NCBI RefSeq assembly: GCF_022829585.1
Contig: NZ_JAKSYC010000156.1
Span: forward strand, 1 to 64,000
Reading direction: 5' to 3'
Length of the DNA: 64,000 nt
Origin: Methylobacterium sp. J-026
GTDB taxonomy: Bacteria > Pseudomonadota > Alphaproteobacteria > Rhizobiales > Beijerinckiaceae
How positions within the stretch are numbered: position 1 is the stretch's first letter; every line of letters starts with the position of its first letter. The translations under genes and the position numbers were made by a program. Positions 1 to 9,892 of this stretch are shown piece by piece. A model generated the notes under the pieces. It made no database searches. It was not told the DNA's origin and worked only from the letters and a program-made list of their open reading frames with translations.

Positions 1-28
1 CCCTCCCCCGCAGAGGGGGGAGGGTGCG
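1..28. repeat. Edge of a C/G-run palindromic intergenic repeat
   Basis: The first bases form a short palindrome in which a run of C followed by a GCAGA core pairs with a run of G. The same motif begins or ends the longer repeats near 44.45 kb and 46.02-46.23 kb, so this is probably the edge of another copy cut by the window boundary. No function can be assigned. Confidence 0.45.
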
Positions 29-132
29 CGCGTGGCAGTTCCGGAATGCCATACTCGGCAGCCGGACGAGGATCCCAAAGGCGAAGTGTAGATCCGTCAG
101 GCGATGAGGGCGCGGGTGGGACAGACCCCGTC

Positions 133-228
133 TCAGTGCGAACGCTGGCCGAGCCAGAGCGCGCCGAAGGCCAGCACGCCGCCACCAAATGGCACCGCGA
201 GCAGGAGAAGGAACTGGGCTGTCGTCAT
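133..228 (-). CDS. Possible 31-residue single-span membrane peptide
   Basis: An ATG at 228 opens a 31-codon frame ending in TGA. The product has a short polar start (MTTAQ), then about 23 hydrophobic residues rich in L, A, G and V, and a polar RSH tail, which is the layout of a single-pass inner-membrane miniprotein. It lies alone downstream of alkA on the same strand. There is no recognisable family and no clear ribosome binding site, so it could be chance; the hydrophobic profile is the only support. Confidence 0.3.
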   Translation of the reverse strand: MTTAQFLLLLAVPFGGGVLAFGALWLGQRSH

Positions 229-330
229 GGGCGAAGATCCCGAAGCGCGTGCCGCACACCCCGATGTATGGCGCCATCCATGACCCCGCAAACAACCATG
301 GTGATTGAACGCCGATGCGAACCGGTCCTC

Positions 331-422
331 CGTCATCATGAGCGCAGCGAAGTGACCCAGGGTTAGCGCAGCATCCATCAGCGCGGGGCCGACTGGATCG
401 CTTCGCTCCGCTCGCAAAGACG
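331..422. repeat. REP-like imperfect inverted repeat
   Basis: Two arms of about 30 bp (331-360 and 393-422) are imperfect reverse complements of each other, sharing the core GAGCGCAGCGAAG / CTTCGCTCCGCTC and flanking CGTC...CCAG. This arrangement is typical of extragenic palindromes in alphaproteobacteria. It sits between the small ORF and alkA and could form a stem in RNA downstream of alkA, which is transcribed toward it. Confidence 0.6.
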
Positions 423-452
423 GCGGCGCCGAAGGGGGGATTGGCACCCCGA

Positions 453-1505
453 TCACCGCCCCGTCACGGCCGCCTCGTCCGCCGCCCAGAGGTGCTGCGC
501 CGCGTAAGCGCGGAACGGCCGCCACGCCTCGGCCAGGGCCAGAAGCTCGGCCGCGCTCGGCCGTCCGGTGGCGGTCGCGAGCGCCCGCAGCAGGCCGACA
601 TCGCCCACCGGCAGGGCGTCCGGCAGCTTGAGCGCCCGCATGGCGATGTATTGCGCCGTCCAGGGTCCGATCCCGCGGATCGCCGTGAAGCGCAGCACCG
701 CGGCTTCCAGGGACTCGGCCGGGGCGAACAGGTCCCGGTCGGCGAGCGCCGCCGCCGCCAGCGCCCGGATCGCCGCGCCGCGGACCCGCGGCATGTTGAG
801 CGCCAGGGCGACATCCGCCTCGACCAGATCGGCCGGTGCGGGAAAGACGTGGGTCAGGCCGCCGAACGGCTCCGGAAGGGGCGTCCCGAAGGCCGCCACC
901 AGCGTCCCGGCGAGCCCGATCGCGGCGGCGACCGAGACCTGCTGGCCGAGGATCGCCCGACAGCCAGTCTCGAACGGGTCCCAGGCGCCGGGCAGGCGCA
1001 AGCCCGGCCGCGCCGCCACGAGCGGGGCCAGAACCGGATCCCGGGCCAGGCAGACGGCAATGGCGGCCGGGTCGGCGTCGCAATCGAACAGGCGGCACAG
1101 GCGCGCGGAGACCGCCGGCGCGTCGCCGGTCCCGACGCCGCGGAGCGTCGCCTGCAGGCAGCCGTCGCCGGACTCGACGGTCACGAGGCCGTGCCGCCCC
1201 GCGACGCGGATCGTGCGGGCGTAGGCTGCCGCAGGGTCGATCGTCTCGACGCCGGGGATCGCGCGCCTGGCCAGAAATGCGCGGATCGCCGCCCAATCGT
1301 AGGGTGGCCGATAGGGCAGGCGAAGCTCGATCGCCTCCGCAAACGCGAAGGGCGGCCTCTCGGCCGCCCCGCTGCTCGTCGTCCGGGACAGGTCCCGCCT
1401 CAGCCGCGCGAGTCCACCGGCACGTAGTCGCGCTGGGCCGGGCCGACATAGAGCTGGCGCGGCCGGCCGATCTTCTGCATCGGGTCCTCGATCATCTCGG
1501 CCCAC
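453..1505 (-). CDS. alkA: DNA-3-methyladenine glycosylase II (AlkA type)
   Basis: Base-excision repair glycosylase that removes alkylated purines such as 3-methyladenine. The AlkA N-terminal domain starts near residue 61 ([11 protein letters not shown]). The HhH-GPD region follows, with [11 protein letters not shown] near 180-190 and the helix-hairpin-helix [17 protein letters not shown] near 270-290, whose family carries the catalytic Asp shortly after (here within PVGDVG). The only ATG in frame is at 1505, which makes the first 35 codons overlap the 3' end of gltA. No ATG, GTG or TTG lies between that overlap and the domain; a CTG at 1391 is the only other candidate. The true protein may therefore start within or just after gltA and be translationally coupled to it. 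Family assignment is firm; the start is not. Confidence 0.85.
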   Translation of the reverse strand: MGRDDRGPDAEDRPAAPALCRPGPARLRAGGLARLRRDLSRTTSSGAAERPPFAFAEAIELRLPYRPPYDWAAIRAFLARRAIPGVETIDPAAAYARTIRVAGRHGLVTVESGDGCLQATLRGVGTGDAPAVSARLCRLFDCDADPAAIAVCLARDPVLAPLVAARPGLRLPGAWDPFETGCRAILGQQVSVAAAIGLAGTLVAAFGTPLPEPFGGLTHVFPAPADLVEADVALALNMPRVRGAAIRALAAAALADRDLFAPAESLEAAVLRFTAIRGIGPWTAQYIAMRALKLPDALPVGDVGLLRALATATGRPSAAELLALAEAWRPFRAYAAQHLWAADEAAVTGR

Positions 1506-2689
1506 TGGGCGATCCAGCCGACCGTGCGCGCCACCGCGAACAGCACCGTGAACATGTCGGTGGGGAAGCCCATCGCCTTGAGGGTGATGCCCGAGTAGAA
1601 ATCGATGTTCGGGTAGAGCTTCTTCTCAATGAAGTACTCGTCCTTGAGGGCGATCTGCTCCAGCTCCATGGCGACGTGGAGCAGCGGATCGTCGGTCTTG
1701 CCGAGCTCCTTGAGCACCTGGTGCGTGGTGCTCTGCATGATCCGGGCGCGCGGGTCGTAATTCTTGTAGACCCGGTGGCCGAAGCCCATCAGGCGGAACG
1801 GATCGTTCTTGTCCTTGGCCTTCGCGACGTACTTGCCGACGTTCTCGGGGGTGCCGATCTCCATCAGCATCTTGAGCGCCGCCTCGTTGGCGCCGCCATG
1901 GGCCGGGCCCCACAGGCAGGCGATGCCGGCCGCGATGCAGGCGAAGGGGTTGGCGCCCGAGGAGCCGGCGAGCCGCACCGTCGAGGTCGAGGCGTTCTGC
2001 TCGTGGTCGGCATGCAGGATGAAGATCTTGTCCAGCGCCCGGGCGAAGACCGGGTTGACCTCGTATTCCTCGCACGGCACCGCGTAACACATCCGCAGGA
2101 AGTTCGAGGTGTAGTCGAGATCGTTCTTCGGATAGACGAAGGGTTGGCCGATCGAGTATTTATAAGCCATCGCCGCCAGTGTCGGCATCTTGGCGATCAT
2201 GCGGATCGACGCGATCATCCGCTGGCTCTCGTCGGTGATGTCGGTCGAGTCGTGGTAGAAGGCCGAGAGCGCCCCCACCGAGGCGACCATCACGGCCATC
2301 GGGTGCGCGTCGCGCCGGAAGCCGGTGAAGAACCGGTTCATCTGGTCGTGCACCATGGTGTGGCGCGTGACCCGGTAGTCGAAATCGGCCTTCTGGGCGG
2401 CGGTCGGCAGGCTGCCGAACAGCATCAGGTAGCAGGTCTCGAGGAAGTCGCCCTTCTCGGCGAGCTGCTCGATCGGGTAGCCGCGGTAGAGCAGCACGCC
2501 CTCGTCGCCGTCGATGTAGGTGATCTTCGATTCGCAACTCGCCGTCGAGGTGAAGCCCGGGTCGAAGGTGAAGGCGCCGGTCTGGGCGTAGAGCTTGCCG
2601 ATATCGATGACGTCCGGCCCGATCGTCCCGGATTTCACCGGCAGCTCGATCGACTTGCCGTCCACGGTGATGGTGCTGGGTGCGCTCAT
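1400..2689 (-). CDS. gltA: Citrate synthase
   Basis: Condenses acetyl-CoA and oxaloacetate to citrate, the entry step of the TCA cycle. The 429-residue product has the usual length of the hexameric proteobacterial type. Catalytic features are visible: His in [11 protein letters not shown], His in GFGHRVYK, and Asp in NIDFYSG. The frame is open upstream, but the ATG at 2689 is preceded by an AGAAGGG ribosome-binding sequence and begins [12 protein letters not shown], typical of the family. alkA follows on the same strand and may be co-transcribed. Confidence 0.97.
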   Translation of the reverse strand: MSAPSTITVDGKSIELPVKSGTIGPDVIDIGKLYAQTGAFTFDPGFTSTASCESKITYIDGDEGVLLYRGYPIEQLAEKGDFLETCYLMLFGSLPTAAQKADFDYRVTRHTMVHDQMNRFFTGFRRDAHPMAVMVASVGALSAFYHDSTDITDESQRMIASIRMIAKMPTLAAMAYKYSIGQPFVYPKNDLDYTSNFLRMCYAVPCEEYEVNPVFARALDKIFILHADHEQNASTSTVRLAGSSGANPFACIAAGIACLWGPAHGGANEAALKMLMEIGTPENVGKYVAKAKDKNDPFRLMGFGHRVYKNYDPRARIMQSTTHQVLKELGKTDDPLLHVAMELEQIALKDEYFIEKKLYPNIDFYSGITLKAMGFPTDMFTVLFAVARTVGWIAQWAEMIEDPMQKIGRPRQLYVGPAQRDYVPVDSRG

Positions 2690-2826
2690 GGATCGTGGAC
2701 CCTTCTGTGGCGACGTGGCGGATGCCGGCCTCGGGCTGCCCGAGCCGGTCCCGGGGGCCTGAGCACCGCGCCGTATGCTGCGGGTGCTCACTGTCATGGG
2801 TTACCCAAACGGCACTGCAGCAGCAA

Positions 2827-2851
2827 CGGGGTCGGTGACAACCGGACCCCG
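2827..2851 (-). terminator. Hairpin downstream of gltX
   Basis: CGGGGTC at 2827-2833 pairs with GACCCCG at 2845-2851, with an inner GGT/ACC extension and a small loop. It lies about 75 bp downstream of the gltX stop on the strand being transcribed and has no long T tract. It could end gltX transcription or act in the gltA leader. Confidence 0.35.
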
Positions 2852-2924
2852 ACGCCAAGCGAATTCGACCAAGCGAAATCCGGGCCGAAGGCCGCAGGTC
2901 CCACCCCGCACGCCGCGGAGACCC

Positions 2925-4352
2925 TCAGCCCTGCGGCGCTTGATCGCCGAGGCGGGCCAGGGTCTCGTCCCGGCCGAGCACCGCCATGACGTCGAACAGG
3001 GGCGGGGAGGTGGTCCGCCCCGTGAGCGCCGCCCGCAGGGGCTGGGCCACCTGCCCGAGCTTGCAGCCGGCCGTCTCGGCGTAGTGGCGCACGGCGTCCT
3101 CGGTCGAGGCCGCGCTCCAGTCGGACACCGCTTCGAGCACCGGGCGCACCCCGGCGAGGCGGGCGCGGCCCTCGTCGGAGAGGAGGGCGCGGGCCTTGTC
3201 GTCCAGCGTCAGGGGGCGCTGCGCGGTGAGATAATAGGCGCTGTCGAGGAGCTCGATCAGGGTCTTGGCCCGCTCCTTCAGGCCCGGCATGGCCTGGGTG
3301 AGCTTGTCCTTCAGCTCCGGCCGCAGGGGCGCCGCGAGGCCGCGCTCGGGCCCGACATTCGGCAGGATCGTCTCGATCGCCGCCACGAGGTCGGCATCGG
3401 CGCTGGAGCGGATGTAGAGCCCGTTGAGGTTGGCGAGCTTGGCGAAGTCGAACCGCGCCGCCGAGCGCCCCACCGACCCCAGATCGAAGGCCGAGACCAT
3501 CTCCTCGGTGGAGAACACCTCCTGGTCGCCGTGGCTCCAGCCGAGCCGCACGAGGTAGTTGCGCAGGGCCGCCGGCAGGTAGCCGAGGTCGCGATAGGCC
3601 TCGACGCCGAGCGCCCCGTGGCGCTTCGACAGCTTCGCCCCATCGGCCCCGTGGATCAGCGGGATATGGGCCATCTTCGGGATCGCCCAGCCCAGGGCGG
3701 AGAAGATCTGGCTCTGGCGCGCCGCGTTGGTGAGGTGGTCGTCGCCGCGGATGATCTGGGTGACGCCCATGTCGTGGTCGTCGACCACCACGGCGAGCAT
3801 GTAGGTGGGCGTGCCGTCCGAGCGCAGAAGCACGAGGTCGTCCAGATCCTTGTTGGCCCAGGTCACCCGGCCCTGGACGGCGTCCTCCACCACGGTCTCG
3901 CCCTCCAGGGGCGCCCGCAGGCGGATCACCGGCTTGACCCCGGCGGGGGCCTCGGCCGGGTCGCGGTCGCGCCAGCGCCCGTCGTAGCGGGGCGCACGAC
4001 CCTCGGCCCGGGCGGTCTCGCGCATCTGCGTGAGTTCCTCGGCGGTGGCGTAGCAATGATAGGCGCGGCCCGCGGCCAGCAGCTCCTCGGCCACCGCCCG
4101 GTGGCGCTCGGCCCGGGCGAACTGGAAGATCACGTCCCCGTCCCAATCGAGGCCGAGCCAGGTGAGGCCGTCGAGGATCGCGTCGATTGCGCCCTTGGTG
4201 GAGCGCTCCCGGTCGGTATCCTCGATGCGCAGCAGCATCCGGCCGCCCGTGTGGCGGGCATAGAGCCAGTTGAACAAAGCCGTGCGGGCCCCGCCGGTAT
4301 GCAGGTAGCCGGTGGGCGAGGGGGCGAAGCGCGTGACGACGGCTGAGGACAT
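2925..4352 (-). CDS. gltX: Glutamyl-tRNA synthetase
   Basis: Class I aminoacyl-tRNA synthetase that charges tRNA-Glu with glutamate. The 475-residue product starts [21 protein letters not shown], carrying the HIGH-type signature; the KMSKS-type signature is AKLSKRHG near residues 243-250. The C-terminal half is the helical anticodon-binding region. The frame is open to 4592, but the ATG at 4352 matches the family N-terminus. It is divergent from comEC, with about 170 bp between the start codons. Non-discriminating charging of tRNA-Gln is common in this class of bacteria but cannot be read here. Confidence 0.97.
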   Translation of the reverse strand: MSSAVVTRFAPSPTGYLHTGGARTALFNWLYARHTGGRMLLRIEDTDRERSTKGAIDAILDGLTWLGLDWDGDVIFQFARAERHRAVAEELLAAGRAYHCYATAEELTQMRETARAEGRAPRYDGRWRDRDPAEAPAGVKPVIRLRAPLEGETVVEDAVQGRVTWANKDLDDLVLLRSDGTPTYMLAVVVDDHDMGVTQIIRGDDHLTNAARQSQIFSALGWAIPKMAHIPLIHGADGAKLSKRHGALGVEAYRDLGYLPAALRNYLVRLGWSHGDQEVFSTEEMVSAFDLGSVGRSAARFDFAKLANLNGLYIRSSADADLVAAIETILPNVGPERGLAAPLRPELKDKLTQAMPGLKERAKTLIELLDSAYYLTAQRPLTLDDKARALLSDEGRARLAGVRPVLEAVSDWSAASTEDAVRHYAETAGCKLGQVAQPLRAALTGRTTSPPLFDVMAVLGRDETLARLGDQAPQG

Positions 4353-4525
4353 CGGTCCGGTGTGTTCGGGGGCGGGTCGGGAGGGGGCGCGAGGCGCGGC
4401 GCGGGGCTCGACACGGCGCCCTAGCACGAAGCGCCGGCTGTAGCACGGGCCGCCGGATGGGTTAAGAATCGGGCCGGGAATCGCTGGGCCGGCGTCGACA
4501 GATCGCGCGGATCGGGGCGGCGGCA

Positions 4526-6802
4526 ATGCGGCGGATCGGCGCGAGGCTGGCGGGGGGCGTGCTGACGCGGGCCACCCCGCGCGCGGCGGCACTCCCGGCG
4601 CTGCGCGACTGGGCCGCCGCGGGCCTCGCCCGGGAGGCCGAGCAGCGCCGCCTGTTCCCCTGGCTGGCGGTGGCCTTCGGCGCCGGGATCCTGGTCTATT
4701 TCGCGGCGGCGGACGGCGAGCCGGTCCTGGCCGCCCCGCTGATCGGGGCCGCCCTCGCCCTGGCGCCGGTACCGGTCCTGGGCGCGCGGCCGGCGGCCCT
4801 GGCCCTGGCGCTGGCGGCGGCGGCCGCGTTCCTGGGCTTCGCGGCGGCGACCTGGCGGGTCGCGCAGGTCGACGCGCCGATCCTGGCCCGGACCACCATC
4901 GGGCCGCTCACCGGCATGGTCGAGGCGCTGGACGAGCGCGAGGTCGGCGCCCGGCTGGTGATCCGGGTGGAGAGTTTTGCCGGGCTCGCGCCGGAGCTGC
5001 GGCCGGCCCGGGTGCGGGTCTCGTTCCGCAAGACGCCGATCCCGCGGCCCGGGGAGTCCATCGCGGCGACCGCCCGGCTGCTGCCCCCCCCGGAGGCGGC
5101 CCGGCCGGGGGGCTACGACTTCGCCCGGGACGCCTATTTCCAGGGCATCGGCGCGGTGGGCTCCCTGGTCGGCGCGGTCACGGTCCGGGCACCCGCGGAG
5201 CCGCCGCCCCTGCGCCTGCGCCTCGCCGCCCTGCTGGACGAGGCCCGCAACGCGCTGACCCGCCGGATCGCGGGGGCCGAGGGCGGCCAGGCGGGGGCGG
5301 TGGCGGCCGCCCTGGTGACGGGCAAGCGCGGGCTGATCGGCCCGGCCACCAACGATGCGCTGCGCGCCGCCGGCATCTACCACGTGGTCTCGATCTCGGG
5401 TCTCCACATGGTGCTGGCCGCCGGCGTCGTCTTCTGGCTGGTCCGGGCCGCCCTCGCCCTGGTCCCCCATTGCGCGCTGTTCTGGCCGATCAAGAAGATC
5501 GCGGCCGGCTTCGCCATGGTGGGGGTGAGCGCCTACTGCGCCTTCTCGGGCTGGGACATCGCCGCCGAGCGCTCGCTGATCATGACCCTGATCATGCTGG
5601 GCGCGATCCTCGCCGACCGGCCGGCCCTGTCGATGCGCAACCTCGCGCTGGCCGCCCTGATCGCCCTGGCGCGGGAGCCGGAGGGCCTGCTCGGCCCCAG
5701 CTTCCAGATGTCGTTCGGGGCGGTGGCCGGGCTGATCGCCTGCGCGCGGCTGATCGACGGGCGCCTCTTCGTCCGGCCCGGGGCGGGGCGGATCGGCCGG
5801 CTCGTCGGCACCGGGCTGTCGGCGGTCACCGGCACCCTGGCGACGACCCTGGTGGCGCAGGTCGCCACCGCGCCCTTCGCCACCTACCATTTCCAGACGG
5901 TCCAGCCGTTCGGCCTCGTCGGCAACGCACTGACCCTGCCGCTGGTCTCGCTGGTGGTGATGCCGTCCGCGGTCATCGGGATCCTGGCCTATCCCTTCGC
6001 CCTCGACCGGCCGGTCTGGTGGCTGATGGGGCAGGCGGTCGGCGGCATGCTGGCGATCTCCGCGTGGATCGCCGGGTTCGAGCGGGCGACCGTGGTGCTG
6101 CCGGCCTTCGGCACCGGCGCCCTGGCCGCGATGACGGCGGGCCTGCTGCTGGCGACGCTCCCGGCCTCGCGGCTGCGCTGGCTCGCCGTGCCGCCCCTCC
6201 TGCTCGGGCTCGGCCTCGCGGCCCTTCCGGACCGGCAGGACCTCTACGTCGACCGGCAGGGCTGGGGCGCGGCGGTGCGGGGGCCGGACGGCCGCCTGGC
6301 CGCCCTCGGCAGCCCCTCCGGCTTCGTGCTGGAACAATGGCTGAAGGCGGATGGCGACGGGCGCCGGCCCGACCGGGCGGCCGGAGCGGGGCCCGGCGGC
6401 CGCTGCGACCGGCTCGGCTGTACGGCGCTTCTGCCGGACGGACGGGCGGTGGCCCTGATCCGGGACCGGCGCGCCTTCCCCGAGGATTGCGCCCGGGCCG
6501 CCGTGGTGATCACGAGTCTCACGGCGCCGCCGACCTGCACGGGGCCGCTGGTGATCGACCGCCGGGTCCTGGCGGCGCACGGCGCCGTCGCCCTGCGCGT
6601 CGACGGGGGCGGGTTCACGATGCGCGCGGCCCGCGGCGACGGACGGTCGCTGCCCTGGCGTCCGCGGGCGGCACCGCCGGCCGGCTCCGAGCCGGGGCGG
6701 ATCTCCCCGCCGAGGGAACCGGCGGCATGGCCTCATCCGAAGTGCCGCAAGCCCCGGCCGACGCCCCGGCGGAACCGCTTCAGTAGCGGCGCACGAGGCT
6801 GA
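4526..6802 (+). CDS. comEC: ComEC/Rec2-family membrane protein
   Basis: Polytopic inner-membrane protein of the DNA-uptake channel family, 758 residues. The N-terminal part carries hydrophobic segments and a DUF4131-like region. The competence core follows with GLISGPATND-type and [16 protein letters not shown] signatures near residues 265-300, then many transmembrane helices to about residue 570. The C-terminal 180 residues are soluble but show no HxHxDH metal motif of the beta-lactamase-like nuclease domain found in Bacillus ComEC. Its stop overlaps the convergent lexA stop by 23 bp. A DNA-uptake role is inferred from the family; no other competence gene is in view. Confidence 0.9.
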   Translation: MRRIGARLAGGVLTRATPRAAALPALRDWAAAGLAREAEQRRLFPWLAVAFGAGILVYFAAADGEPVLAAPLIGAALALAPVPVLGARPAALALALAAAAAFLGFAAATWRVAQVDAPILARTTIGPLTGMVEALDEREVGARLVIRVESFAGLAPELRPARVRVSFRKTPIPRPGESIAATARLLPPPEAARPGGYDFARDAYFQGIGAVGSLVGAVTVRAPAEPPPLRLRLAALLDEARNALTRRIAGAEGGQAGAVAAALVTGKRGLIGPATNDALRAAGIYHVVSISGLHMVLAAGVVFWLVRAALALVPHCALFWPIKKIAAGFAMVGVSAYCAFSGWDIAAERSLIMTLIMLGAILADRPALSMRNLALAALIALAREPEGLLGPSFQMSFGAVAGLIACARLIDGRLFVRPGAGRIGRLVGTGLSAVTGTLATTLVAQVATAPFATYHFQTVQPFGLVGNALTLPLVSLVVMPSAVIGILAYPFALDRPVWWLMGQAVGGMLAISAWIAGFERATVVLPAFGTGALAAMTAGLLLATLPASRLRWLAVPPLLLGLGLAALPDRQDLYVDRQGWGAAVRGPDGRLAALGSPSGFVLEQWLKADGDGRRPDRAAGAGPGGRCDRLGCTALLPDGRAVALIRDRRAFPEDCARAAVVITSLTAPPTCTGPLVIDRRVLAAHGAVALRVDGGGFTMRAARGDGRSLPWRPRAAPPAGSEPGRISPPREPAAWPHPKCRKPRPTPRRNRFSSGARG

Positions 6803-7514
6803 CGAGCCGGCCCTGGATCTGGACCCGGTCGGGACCGAGCACACGGGTCTCGTAGGCCGGGTTGGCGGCCTCGAGGGCGATCGAGGAGCCGCGGCGCCGC
6901 AGGCGCTTGAGCGTCGCCTCCTCGTCGTCGATCAGCGCCACGATGATGTCGCCGGTATTGGCGGTGTCCTGCTTGCGGATCACCACGAGGTCGCCGTCGA
7001 GGATTCCGGCCTCGACCATCGAATCGCCGCGCACCTCCAGGGCGTAGTGCTCGCCCCCGGCCAGGAAGTCCGGGGAGAGGGTGATGGCGTGGCTCTGGTT
7101 CTGGATCGCCGAGACCGGCGTACCCGCCGCGATCCGGCCCATCACGGGGATCGAGATGGACCGGCCGCCGTCGTCGATCATCCGGGTCGCCGCCGGCTGG
7201 GACGGCTGGGACGGCTGCCTGGACTTGCCACCCTCGACCACGCTCGGGGTGAAGCGGCGCGGCTCGGGGGCGGGGGCCGGGGTCGGCGACTGGTGCAGGC
7301 TCTCGGGGATGCGGATCACCTCGATGGCGCGCGCCCGGTTCGGGAGGCGGCGCAGGAAACCGCGCTCCTCCAGGGCCGTGATCAGCCGGTGGATGCCCGA
7401 TTTCGACTTCAGGTCGAGGGCGTCTTTCATCTCGTCGAAGGACGGGGGAACGCCGCATTCCTGCATGCGGCTCTGGATGAACCGCAGAAGGTCCAGCTGC
7501 TTGCGCGTGAGCAT
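6780..7514 (-). CDS. lexA: SOS regulator LexA
   Basis: Transcriptional repressor of the DNA-damage response that cleaves itself when RecA is activated. The 244-residue protein has an N-terminal winged helix-turn-helix (1-70, [14 protein letters not shown]...), a linker and the S24 self-cleaving domain. The cleavage bond is Ala130-Gly131 (IAAGTP), the nucleophile Ser165 (GDSMVEAG) and the base Lys203. The linker (about 71-118) is long for LexA and contains a QPSQPSQP run. The ATG at 7514 matches the family start. An exact LexA box lies 71 bp upstream, indicating autorepression. Convergent with comEC, overlapping by 23 bp. Confidence 0.97.
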   Translation of the reverse strand: MLTRKQLDLLRFIQSRMQECGVPPSFDEMKDALDLKSKSGIHRLITALEERGFLRRLPNRARAIEVIRIPESLHQSPTPAPAPEPRRFTPSVVEGGKSRQPSQPSQPAATRMIDDGGRSISIPVMGRIAAGTPVSAIQNQSHAITLSPDFLAGGEHYALEVRGDSMVEAGILDGDLVVIRKQDTANTGDIIVALIDDEEATLKRLRRRGSSIALEAANPAYETRVLGPDRVQIQGRLVSLVRRY

Positions 7515-7584
7515 CGAAGGGGGCCTCGCGGCTTGGCGGACCGCCCCAGGGCGGCCGCTGAAACAAATCGCGAACACGTTAAAC

Positions 7585-7599
7585 GTTCCGCAAGTGTTC
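7585..7599 (-). promoter_or_regulatory. LexA box of lexA
   Basis: The plus strand reads GTTC-N7-GTTC, i.e. GAAC-N7-GAAC on the lexA coding strand, which matches exactly the direct-repeat operator known for alphaproteobacterial LexA. It lies 71 bp upstream of the lexA start codon. An additional GAAC at 7572-7575 forms a palindrome with the first GTTC. Confidence 0.85.
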
Positions 7600-7747
7600 C
7601 GCAAGCGTAATACGGCCACGCTCGTGTCCCGGCGGCAGAGGCGGAGCACAAACGCATTGACGGCACAAGCGGAGCCGTTTCAATGCACCCGGGCGCCCCG
7701 CCGGACAAGACCGGCGGCTCCGGCGGCGGGTCGGTATCGGGCTGGGA

Positions 7748-8224
7748 ATGACGAGGATGCGACAGCTCGCGGTGCCAGGGTCCATCCGTTTCGCCCTGGG
7801 CGTCGCCCTCCTGGGCTCGGCGCTCGCCGGCTGCACCACCGGCTTCTCGTACATCTCGCGGAACTACGTGGCGCTCACCCCCCAGGTGGTGACGATCGGC
7901 TGCAAGGAGCCCTACGAGGTCTACGACAACCGGCAGCTGCGCCGGATGCTGATCGTCTCGAACGCCCTGCGCGAATATGCCGGCTGCAACCTGAGCGAGG
8001 TCCGGATCGATCCCGAGCCGGAGGCGACCCGGGTCAAGCGCTTCCGCACCGCCGCCCGCGCCTATCTCGACGAGACCGTGCGGGAGGAGTGCCGGGTCAC
8101 CGGCGAGACCGTGTTCGATCCGCTGAAGACCGAGTTCGCCTATGCCTGCGACGCGCCGGTCGAGAGGCGGGGCACGGTGGTGCCGCGCCTGCCCGGCCGC
8201 AATCCGGGCCCCGCCCAGCGCTGA
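7748..8224 (+). CDS. Predicted outer-membrane lipoprotein, unknown function
   Basis: A 158-residue protein with a lipoprotein signal: basic start (MTRMRQ), hydrophobic stretch and lipobox LAGC near residue 29. The mature part has further cysteines (GCKEPYEVY, GCNLSEV, EECRVTG, YACDAP) that could form disulfides in the periplasm. No named domain is recognised. It lies between divergent lexA and the small minus-strand gene at 8.3 kb, and stands as a single-gene unit. Confidence 0.8.
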   Translation: MTRMRQLAVPGSIRFALGVALLGSALAGCTTGFSYISRNYVALTPQVVTIGCKEPYEVYDNRQLRRMLIVSNALREYAGCNLSEVRIDPEPEATRVKRFRTAARAYLDETVREECRVTGETVFDPLKTEFAYACDAPVERRGTVVPRLPGRNPGPAQR

Positions 8225-8291
8225 TCCGCCGGGCCGGAGGGGTCCGGCGTCCCTGACGCGCCGGCCGGGACACCGGTGCCGGGGGGATGCG

Positions 8292-8507
8292 TCAGGCATC
8301 CGGCTTTGGGAAGGTGCGCTCGGTGGCGTCGCCGGCCGCCGCCAGCAGGGCGCGCGCGAAGGCCCGGGCCTCGGCCCGGTCCAGCACGATCGCGGCGGTG
8401 ACCGGCCCGCCCCCGAGATCCGACAGGGCGAGTTCCAGCCGCACCCCCTCGGGCACGGCGCTCGCCTGCAGGCTCCAGCCCGGCCCCCGTTCCGCGCGCT
8501 CCGCCAT
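8292..8507 (-). CDS. Small conserved-looking protein, unknown function
   Basis: A 71-residue frame starting MAERAERGPGW. The sequence reads as one alpha/beta unit: beta-like stretches (WSLQASAV, VRLELALSD, VTAAIVLD) followed by an amphipathic helix (RAEARAFARALLAAAGDA). Small proteins of this shape are common beside transporter genes in these bacteria. No domain is recognised. The clean composition and low-charge tail favour a real gene over a shadow. Confidence 0.5.
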   Translation of the reverse strand: MAERAERGPGWSLQASAVPEGVRLELALSDLGGGPVTAAIVLDRAEARAFARALLAAAGDATERTFPKPDA

Positions 8508-8588
8508 CGCTCAACCCTCCCGGTGCGCCCCGGGAAAACGCCGCAGGCTCCCGCCGGAACTGCCCCGGCCCGGGACTGTTCCCGAGCC

Positions 8589-9830
8589 GTGCCAAGCGCT
8601 TCCCTGCCCCGCCTCGCGGCGTTCCTCAAGACTGCGGGCCCCGGACTCGTGGTGATGCTCGCCGACACCGATGTCGGAAGCCTCATCACGGCGGCCCAGA
8701 GCGGCGCCCGCTGGGGCTACTCGCTGCTGCTCCTGCAGATCCTGCTGGTGCCGATCCTCTACGTCGTCCAGGAGCTGACGGTGCGGCTCGGAACCGCCAC
8801 CGGCCGCGGCCACGGCGAGCTGATCCGGGCGCATTACGGGCCGGTCTGGGCCTGGATTTCCTTTGGCGGCCTCGTGGTCGCCGGGATCGGCGCCATCGTC
8901 ACGGAATTCTCCGGCATCGCCGGCATCGGCGACCTGTTCGGGGTGCCGCGGCTCGTGAGCCTCGGCCTGCCGGCCGCCCTGCTGCTCGGCCTCGTGTTCA
9001 CCGGGAGCTACCGGCGGGTCGAGAGGGTGGCGATCGCGGTCGGCCTGTTCGAGCTGGTCTTCATCGGGCTCGCCGTGGCGGCGCGGCCGGATCCGGGGGC
9101 GATCGTGGCATCCTTCGCCCACATGCCGCTCGGCGACGGCCAGTACCGGGTCCTAATCGCCGCCAATATCGGCGCGGTGATCATGCCGTGGATGATCTTC
9201 TACCAGCAATCGGCGATCGTCGACAAAGGCCTCGGCTGGGACCACGCCAGGCGCTCGCGGCTCGACACGCTCCTGGGCGCGGTGATCTCGCAATGCGTGA
9301 TGGGCGCGATCCTGATCGCGGCGGCCGCCACGATCGGCAAGGCCGGGCAGGGCACGAAGGACGGTCTGCAGACCGTGGGCGACCTCGCGGGGGCCTTCAC
9401 GCCGGCCCTCGGGCCCTGGCTCGGGCAGGTGGTGTTCGGGGTCGGGATCATCGCGGCGGCCTTCGTGGCGCTGAACGTCGTGGCCCTGGCCCTCGCCTGG
9501 GGTTTTGGCGATGTGACGGGCAAGCCGCATTCCCTGGAGCAATCGCCCCGGGAGGCGCCGGCCTTCTACGGCGCCTTCGCGCTGGTGGTGGCGGCCGGCG
9601 CGGTGTCCGTGCAGCTCGTGCCGAATCTCGTGGCGCTCAACATCGCGGTCGAGGTGATGAACGCCCTGCTCCTTCCGCTCGCGCTCGGCCTCCTGATCCT
9701 GCTCGCCACCCGGGCCCTGCCGGAGGGCAAGCGCGTGGACGGCGCCTACAAGTGGGTGGTCTACGCCGTCTCGGGCCTCACGATCGCCTTCGCGATGGTT
9801 GGCGTGCTCGACGGGATCGGCCTGCTCTGA
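8589..9830 (+). CDS. NRAMP-like divalent metal transporter
   Basis: Inner-membrane transporter of the NRAMP (MntH-like) superfamily, 413 residues from a GTG at 8589, with about 11 hydrophobic helices. TM1 begins FLKTAGPGLVVMLADTDVGS, where characterised NRAMPs have a DPGN motif. TM6 reads VIMPWMIFYQQSA in place of the MPH metal motif. The fold is therefore NRAMP but the metal ligands differ, so the substrate (Mn2+, Fe2+, Mg2+ or another) should not be assumed. The frame is open further upstream, but the conserved region starts directly after the chosen GTG. fae follows 62 bp downstream on the same strand. Confidence 0.82.
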   Translation: MPSASLPRLAAFLKTAGPGLVVMLADTDVGSLITAAQSGARWGYSLLLLQILLVPILYVVQELTVRLGTATGRGHGELIRAHYGPVWAWISFGGLVVAGIGAIVTEFSGIAGIGDLFGVPRLVSLGLPAALLLGLVFTGSYRRVERVAIAVGLFELVFIGLAVAARPDPGAIVASFAHMPLGDGQYRVLIAANIGAVIMPWMIFYQQSAIVDKGLGWDHARRSRLDTLLGAVISQCVMGAILIAAAATIGKAGQGTKDGLQTVGDLAGAFTPALGPWLGQVVFGVGIIAAAFVALNVVALALAWGFGDVTGKPHSLEQSPREAPAFYGAFALVVAAGAVSVQLVPNLVALNIAVEVMNALLLPLALGLLILLATRALPEGKRVDGAYKWVVYAVSGLTIAFAMVGVLDGIGLL

Positions 9831-9892
9831 CCCGATTGACGCGGGCGGCGCGATGATGTCTCCCGCGGGCTCCGATCAGGTGGAGTCGAGAC

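Noticed and set aside
836-2989. 717-codon plus-strand open frame
   Set aside because: It is antisense to alkA and gltA, has Arg/Gly/His-rich low-complexity sequence and no domain; a GC-bias shadow frame.
4421-6844. 807-codon minus-strand frame
   Set aside because: Antisense to comEC; repetitive Arg/Gly/Gln composition indicates a shadow.
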